Both the position numbers and the translations under genes were made by a program. A model generated the notes under the pieces. That model did no database searches. It was not told where the DNA came from and saw nothing but the letters and a program-made list of their open reading frames with translations. Positions 8,718 to 10,554 of a stretch of 10,554 bases of DNA are shown one piece after another. The DNA is taken from NCBI GenBank assembly GCA_021203665.1, contig JAJQAT010000121.1:1-10554 (forward strand), in the 5' to 3' direction. Each line of letters starts with the position of its first letter. Position 1 is the first letter of the stretch. This DNA is from Bacillota bacterium. Its GTDB lineage: Bacteria > Bacillota > Clostridia > UBA1381.

Positions 8718-8907
8718 TCAAGCGGCAATGCACGATGGGTGGCATTTTGCCACATATTCCTGCAATGCTTCATTTGTAAAATATACACAACCGTTGGGAA
8801 CGTACTGAACAAAAGATATTACCCCGTTAGTGCGAGCTGTATCCAGTGTCGCAATACTTATTTCCAAGTATTGCCGCCGCTTCTTTTCTTGAATATAATT
8901 TTTCCAT
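8718..8907 (-). pseudogene. Excisionase-like small HTH protein, broken by a +1 frameshift
   Basis: The ATG at 8905-8907 follows a GGAG ribosome binding site and encodes MEKLYSRKEAAAILG, then runs out of frame and stops at a TAA near 8833. Dropping one A from the AAA run at 8861-8863 (TTT on plus) restores an unbroken frame: ISIATLDTARTNG, VISFVQY, CVYFTNEALQEYVAKC, to a TGA at 8718-8720. The span is 190 nt, that is 63 codons plus one base. The restored 62-aa product has the winged-HTH layout of small excisionase/MerR-like DNA-binding proteins (HTH_17 type) that sit beside tyrosine recombinases and set excision direction. The extra base may be a real mutation or a sequencing error at a short A run. 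Loss would leave the element able to integrate but poor at excision. Confidence 0.75.
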
Positions 8908-8983
8908 TAAAATCTCCTCACTTCCAAACAGAATAACTGTAATCAGCCAAATACAGGTGACAGTTGTTAGGGTTTACTGCGTA

Positions 8984-9364
8984 TCACGGTGCTTCCATTT
9001 CCTCGGGGATATACATTCCCAAGCTCTTTTCGATACACTCGTTTATCTCCTCCATCTCGCGGCGACTGACCTTTCCGATAAATCTTTGTACTTGACGCTT
9101 GTCAATAGTTGTAATCTGTTCCAACATAACAAGCGACGGATACGGAACAGCGTCGTTGTCAAGATAATAGTGCGTCGGGAAATTACGCTTTTTGTAGATG
9201 TTCGACGTAAGCGGTGCGACAATCAATGTGGGAGCGTAGAAGTTACCACAGTTGTTCTGAAGAACAATCACGGGACGCTTACCGCCCTGAACAAAACCGA
9301 TTCTCGCGTCCAGCTCGGCGTAGTATATGTCGCCTCTTTTAAAAATCCAATCATCTCTTAACAT
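8984..9364 (-). CDS. MazF/PemK-family endoribonuclease toxin
   Basis: Sequence-specific mRNA-cutting toxin of type II toxin-antitoxin systems. I chose the ATG at 9362-9364 because GAGGA lies about 8 nt upstream; a TTG 13 codons earlier has no ribosome binding site. The 126-aa product shows the SH3-like MazF barrel: KRGDIYYAELD (9-19), GGKRPVIVLQNN (27-38) with R30 as the expected catalytic arginine, PTLIVAPLTS (45-54) with T53 as its expected partner, then PTHYYLD and a SLVMLEQITTIDK strand-helix. The C-terminal tail is slightly longer than in Bacillus NdoA. No MazE-like antitoxin gene is adjacent on either side: upstream is a 573-nt gap with stem-rich sequence, downstream the broken HTH gene. 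Its role could be element maintenance, or it may be a solitary MazF. Confidence 0.9.
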   Translation of the reverse strand: MLRDDWIFKRGDIYYAELDARIGFVQGGKRPVIVLQNNCGNFYAPTLIVAPLTSNIYKKRNFPTHYYLDNDAVPYPSLVMLEQITTIDKRQVQRFIGKVSRREMEEINECIEKSLGMYIPEEMEAP

Positions 9365-9808
9365 AATACATTCCTCATTTCTTTGTAATTTTTTAAATTT
9401 CAAAATTCTTTAAACTATGTATTGTCCGTATTTGTCCTCGACACCCCCGGACGGGGAAACATCAGGCGGCAGCTTGCAAGGCTGCTCCATAGGATTCTAA
9501 CATCCCCGTCTTCTTTATGACCGGGCTGCGAATTACAGAAGTATCATTAACCCCGATTGCCCTCGTCGCACTTTGACAGCAATTTCAAAATTTACAGTGC
9601 CGAGTTATCGCTCGCTTCAAATAAAACATTATTTTATTTGAGTATCGTCGCGCTCGGTCTGCACAGCTCTTTCAATCGGGAACGTACCTGATGAATGATA
9701 TATTCAGTTTTCAAGGTTCAATATTCACTTGAGGAACTTTTCGGAAAACTTTTCAGTTCTTATTTATCCTCATTAACGTGACTTATTTATTTCGGACATT
9801 ATCCGCCC

Positions 9809-9838
9809 GTTAAAGCGCGTTTTGCGATGCGCTTTAAC
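9809..9838. repeat. 10-bp perfect inverted repeat
   Basis: GTTAAAGCGC (9809-9818) and GCGCTTTAAC (9829-9838) form a perfect hairpin with a 10-nt loop. No T run follows on either strand, so it is not a typical terminator. It is best read as one stem of the surrounding candidate RNA. Confidence 0.7.
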
Positions 9839-9853
9839 CGATTGATAATCCCG

Positions 9854-9883
9854 TACCGAGCGCGAAACGGCACACGCTCGGTA
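9854..9883. repeat. 9-bp perfect inverted repeat with a long-range partner
   Basis: TACCGAGCG (9854-9862) and CGCTCGGTA (9875-9883) form a hairpin with a 12-nt loop. The left arm can instead pair with CGCGCTCGGT at 9649-9658, a 10-nt perfect match, so two mutually exclusive folds are possible. Confidence 0.65.
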
Positions 9884-9902
9884 TGAGAAGCAGGAAAGGT
9901 GA

Positions 9903-9908
9903 AGTATA
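9903..9908 (-). promoter_or_regulatory. Possible -10 element upstream of the structured region
   Basis: TATACT on the minus strand, in an AT-rich setting, would start transcription near 9896, just before the first stem of the candidate RNA. There is no good -35 at 16-18 bp, so this is weak evidence. Confidence 0.25.
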
Positions 9909-9937
9909 TATTCGATTGCCGTTTGGTTATTTTCTTG

Positions 9938-10273
9938 TTACGAACCACACATCGAAAATTTAATAATAATTGCGTTTAGTATATGCTTTTCTTCCTCATC
10001 CGCTTTCTTCATAAGTCCGCAAAGGCAATTCTCTTCTTTTTTCGTGAGATAATTTTTATAGCTCCGATATTCGGGCAATATGTATACTCCGCCGTTATTA
10101 CCTTGTTTCGTATAAATAGGGGCTGTTCTGCTTAGATAGTCTATATCTCGGCTTATCGTATTGACAGAAACATTAAACGTTTCGGCAAGCTCCGAATATG
10201 TTGAAATCTTTTTCAACGCGAGATGTTCAAGTATTTTTGTTCTGCGCTCGCTTACGCATAATCTCTCTGCCAT
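9938..10273 (-). CDS. Small DeoR/HTH_11-type DNA-binding regulator
   Basis: Probable transcriptional regulator of the element, 111 aa. An N-terminal winged helix-turn-helix (about 8-66) reads RTKILEHLALKKISTYSELA, then FNVSVNTISRDIDYLS as the recognition part, then the wing APIYTKQGNNGGVYIL typical of DeoR/YafY-like proteins. The C-terminal 45 residues (YLTKKEENCLCGLMKK and onward) are helical, with no recognisable sugar- or WYL-binding domain. This matches a short HTH family common in Firmicutes, so the gene is probably complete. The start at 10271-10273 has AAGGAGG 8 nt upstream (10282-10288). Dyads over its promoter and start suggest autoregulation. Its target genes are unknown. Confidence 0.8.
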   Translation of the reverse strand: MAERLCVSERRTKILEHLALKKISTYSELAETFNVSVNTISRDIDYLSRTAPIYTKQGNNGGVYILPEYRSYKNYLTKKEENCLCGLMKKADEEEKHILNAIIIKFSMCGS

Positions 10274-10305
10274 ACTCCGCCCCTCCTTTCACGGGGAGTA
10301 TACCA
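10272..10305 (-). promoter_or_regulatory. Extended -10 promoter and start-site dyad of the HTH gene
   Basis: On the minus strand TGGTATACT (TATACT at 10297-10302) is an extended -10 element; transcription would begin near 10290, only about 17 nt before the start codon. ATACTCC (10272-10278, overlapping the start codon) and GGAGTAT (10295-10301, overlapping the -10) form a 7-bp dyad with the ribosome binding site in the spacer. A protein bound here would cover both promoter and start. Confidence 0.45.
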
Positions 10306-10307
10306 CG

Positions 10308-10334
10308 CAAACCCACCAAATTCTTGTGGGTTTG
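10308..10334. promoter_or_regulatory. Operator-like dyad at the -35 position of the HTH gene
   Basis: CAAACCCAC (10308-10316) and GTGGGTTTG (10326-10334) are perfect 9-bp inverted arms with a 9-bp spacer. The arm centres are about 18 bp apart. They occupy the -35 region of the HTH gene's promoter, which lacks a good -35 hexamer. There is no T run to make it a terminator. Binding by the HTH protein itself is inferred. Confidence 0.45.
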
Positions 10335-10371
10335 AAAAAATATTTTTAAAAATTTTTCAAAAATTTTCATA

Positions 10372-10420
10372 CGCGCAAATCCTTTCTTTTTCGGAAACTT
10401 TAAGTCTAAGGATTTGCGCG
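10372..10420. repeat. 13-bp perfect inverted repeat
   Basis: CGCGCAAATCCTT (10372-10384) is exactly complementary to AAGGATTTGCGCG (10408-10420), with a 23-nt spacer. On the minus strand the stem is followed by TATGAAAATTTTTG, an imperfect T tract, so it may be a terminator-like hairpin. It could also be an element-specific site such as an origin or recombination hairpin. Confidence 0.6.
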
Positions 10421-10444
10421 GGAGGCGCTCGGATTTTACACAAC

Positions 10445-10473
10445 AAAAAAATACAGGTCGGCGCTCTGTATTT
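10445..10473 (-). terminator. Probable terminator of a minus-strand gene beyond the right edge
   Basis: On the minus strand AAATACAG (10473-10466) pairs with CTGTATTT (10456-10449) around a GC-rich 9-nt loop, and seven Ts follow in a row. The stem is short and AT-rich. It would end transcription from a gene outside the window; no coding sequence for that gene can be supported in the last 80 bases. Confidence 0.5.
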
Positions 10474-10554
10474 GTTCATATTTATATGATTTAATTGTTC
10501 GTGTTTTGAGCCTGAAGTCTCCGTTGCCGCTACGTCGATTTTTTTAACAGATTA

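Larger units (their letters stand above)
9420..9900 (-). ncRNA. Candidate large structured non-coding RNA (unidentified)
   Basis: This fills most of the 573-nt gap between the toxin and the regulator, where no convincing gene is seen on either strand. Perfect stems: GACGGGGA 9450-9457 with 9503-9510, enclosing GCAGC/GCTGC (9469-9473, 9481-9485); CCCGATTG 9552-9559 with 9673-9680, enclosing GTGC/GCAC (9597-9600, 9661-9664), CGAG/CTCG (9601-9604, 9653-9656) and CAAATAAAA/TTTTATTTG (9618-9626, 9632-9640); AGTTTTC 9706-9712 with 9744-9750, enclosing GTTC/GAAC; GTTAAAGCGC 9809-9818 with 9829-9838; TACCGAGCG 9854-9862 with 9875-9883. In addition CGCGCTCGGT (9649-9658) is complementary to 9855-9864. 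Nested, co-linear stems of this number are typical of a folded RNA. The strand is taken from the neighbouring genes and is not proven. I could not assign it to a known family. Confidence 0.45.
6101..10273 (-). mobile_element. Integration and maintenance module of an integrative element (ends undefined)
   Basis: All recognised genes here read leftward: a DeoR-type regulator, a MazF-type toxin, a broken excisionase-like gene and two tyrosine recombinases. The content and the drop in G+C relative to the pectin genes on the left indicate acquired DNA. An integrase as the last gene of the block, next to an unrelated chromosomal operon, is the usual arrangement at one end of Tn916-type or related integrative elements. 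I found no attachment repeats, no conjugation genes and no second end, so the element probably continues past 10554 or is a remnant. The span given covers the supported genes only. Confidence 0.6.

Noticed and set aside
8846..9361. 171-codon plus-strand open frame antisense to the toxin gene
   Set aside because: It overlaps the MazF gene and the broken HTH gene on the other strand, both with clear family motifs and ribosome binding sites; its own translation shows no motif.
9430..9505. Two very short minus-strand peptides (MLESYGAALQAAA and an overlapping one) as a hidden antitoxin
   Set aside because: Only 13-15 codons each, no proper ribosome binding site, and they lie within the strongest stem of the structured region.
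9567..9571. GTGCG on the minus strand as a possible group II intron 5' end
   Set aside because: No domain V, no reverse transcriptase and no 3' end motif nearby; a 5-mer is expected by chance.
9365..9937. CRISPR array, tRNA or rRNA in the gene-free gap
   Set aside because: No regularly spaced repeats, no cloverleaf and no rRNA core sequence seen; the CTTGAAAACTGAAT stretch only resembles spacer sequences near Firmicutes rRNA genes.
9884..9964. 26-codon plus-strand open frame with an ATG at 9884
   Set aside because: No ribosome binding site, no family resemblance, and it runs against all neighbouring genes into the HTH gene.
10370..10551. Minus-strand open frame through the right edge
   Set aside because: It crosses the 13-bp inverted repeat and the terminator-like hairpin, and its translation looks random.

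Overview
The window looks like a piece of a gut or rumen Clostridia (Firmicutes) chromosome. The signs are strong AGGAGG-type ribosome binding sites, Tn916-type tyrosine recombinases, a small HTH protein of a kind common in Clostridia mobile elements, and a secreted pectin-degrading enzyme. This is inferred from gene content only; no rRNA or tRNA gene is present to place it.

Left part, about 83-5837: a compact locus for breaking down rhamnogalacturonan I, the branched backbone of pectin. An AraC-family regulator (minus strand) is divergent from a two-gene operon. The operon holds a cytoplasmic GH105 unsaturated rhamnogalacturonyl hydrolase and, overlapping it by 4 nt, a very large secreted PL11 rhamnogalacturonan lyase with added Ig-like domains. 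The roughly 150-bp divergent intergenic region is very legible. A sigma-A-type promoter faces each way (TTGTGA-17-TATACT for the enzymes, TTGACT-17-TATACT for the regulator). Two copies of AAGTCAATA lie 31 bp apart; one sits just upstream of the enzyme promoter and the other covers the regulator's own -35. That suggests activation of the enzymes combined with autoregulation. The lyase would cut the polymer outside the cell, and GH105 would cleave the imported unsaturated disaccharide. No transporter is in the window.

A bidirectional terminator (5875-5906) separates this locus from a second, compositionally different block on the minus strand (about 6101-10273) that looks like the integration and maintenance end of a mobile element. 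Read in its own direction it holds: a small DeoR/HTH_11-type regulator with an operator-like promoter; a 573-nt gap with no gene but a dense set of nested, perfectly complementary stems (candidate large structured RNA); a MazF/PemK-type endoribonuclease with no visible antitoxin gene; an excisionase-like HTH gene broken by one extra base; and two tandem, closely related tyrosine recombinases with intact catalytic residues. No attachment-site pair could be identified, and the far end of the element is probably outside the window. The right edge (10274-10554) has no gene but carries several dyads, including a 13-bp perfect inverted repeat and a probable terminator of a minus-strand gene lying beyond the edge.

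The most interesting signals are the structured region at 9420-9900 beside an orphan toxin, the one-base frameshift in the excisionase-like gene, the duplicated integrases, and the AraC direct-repeat control region.
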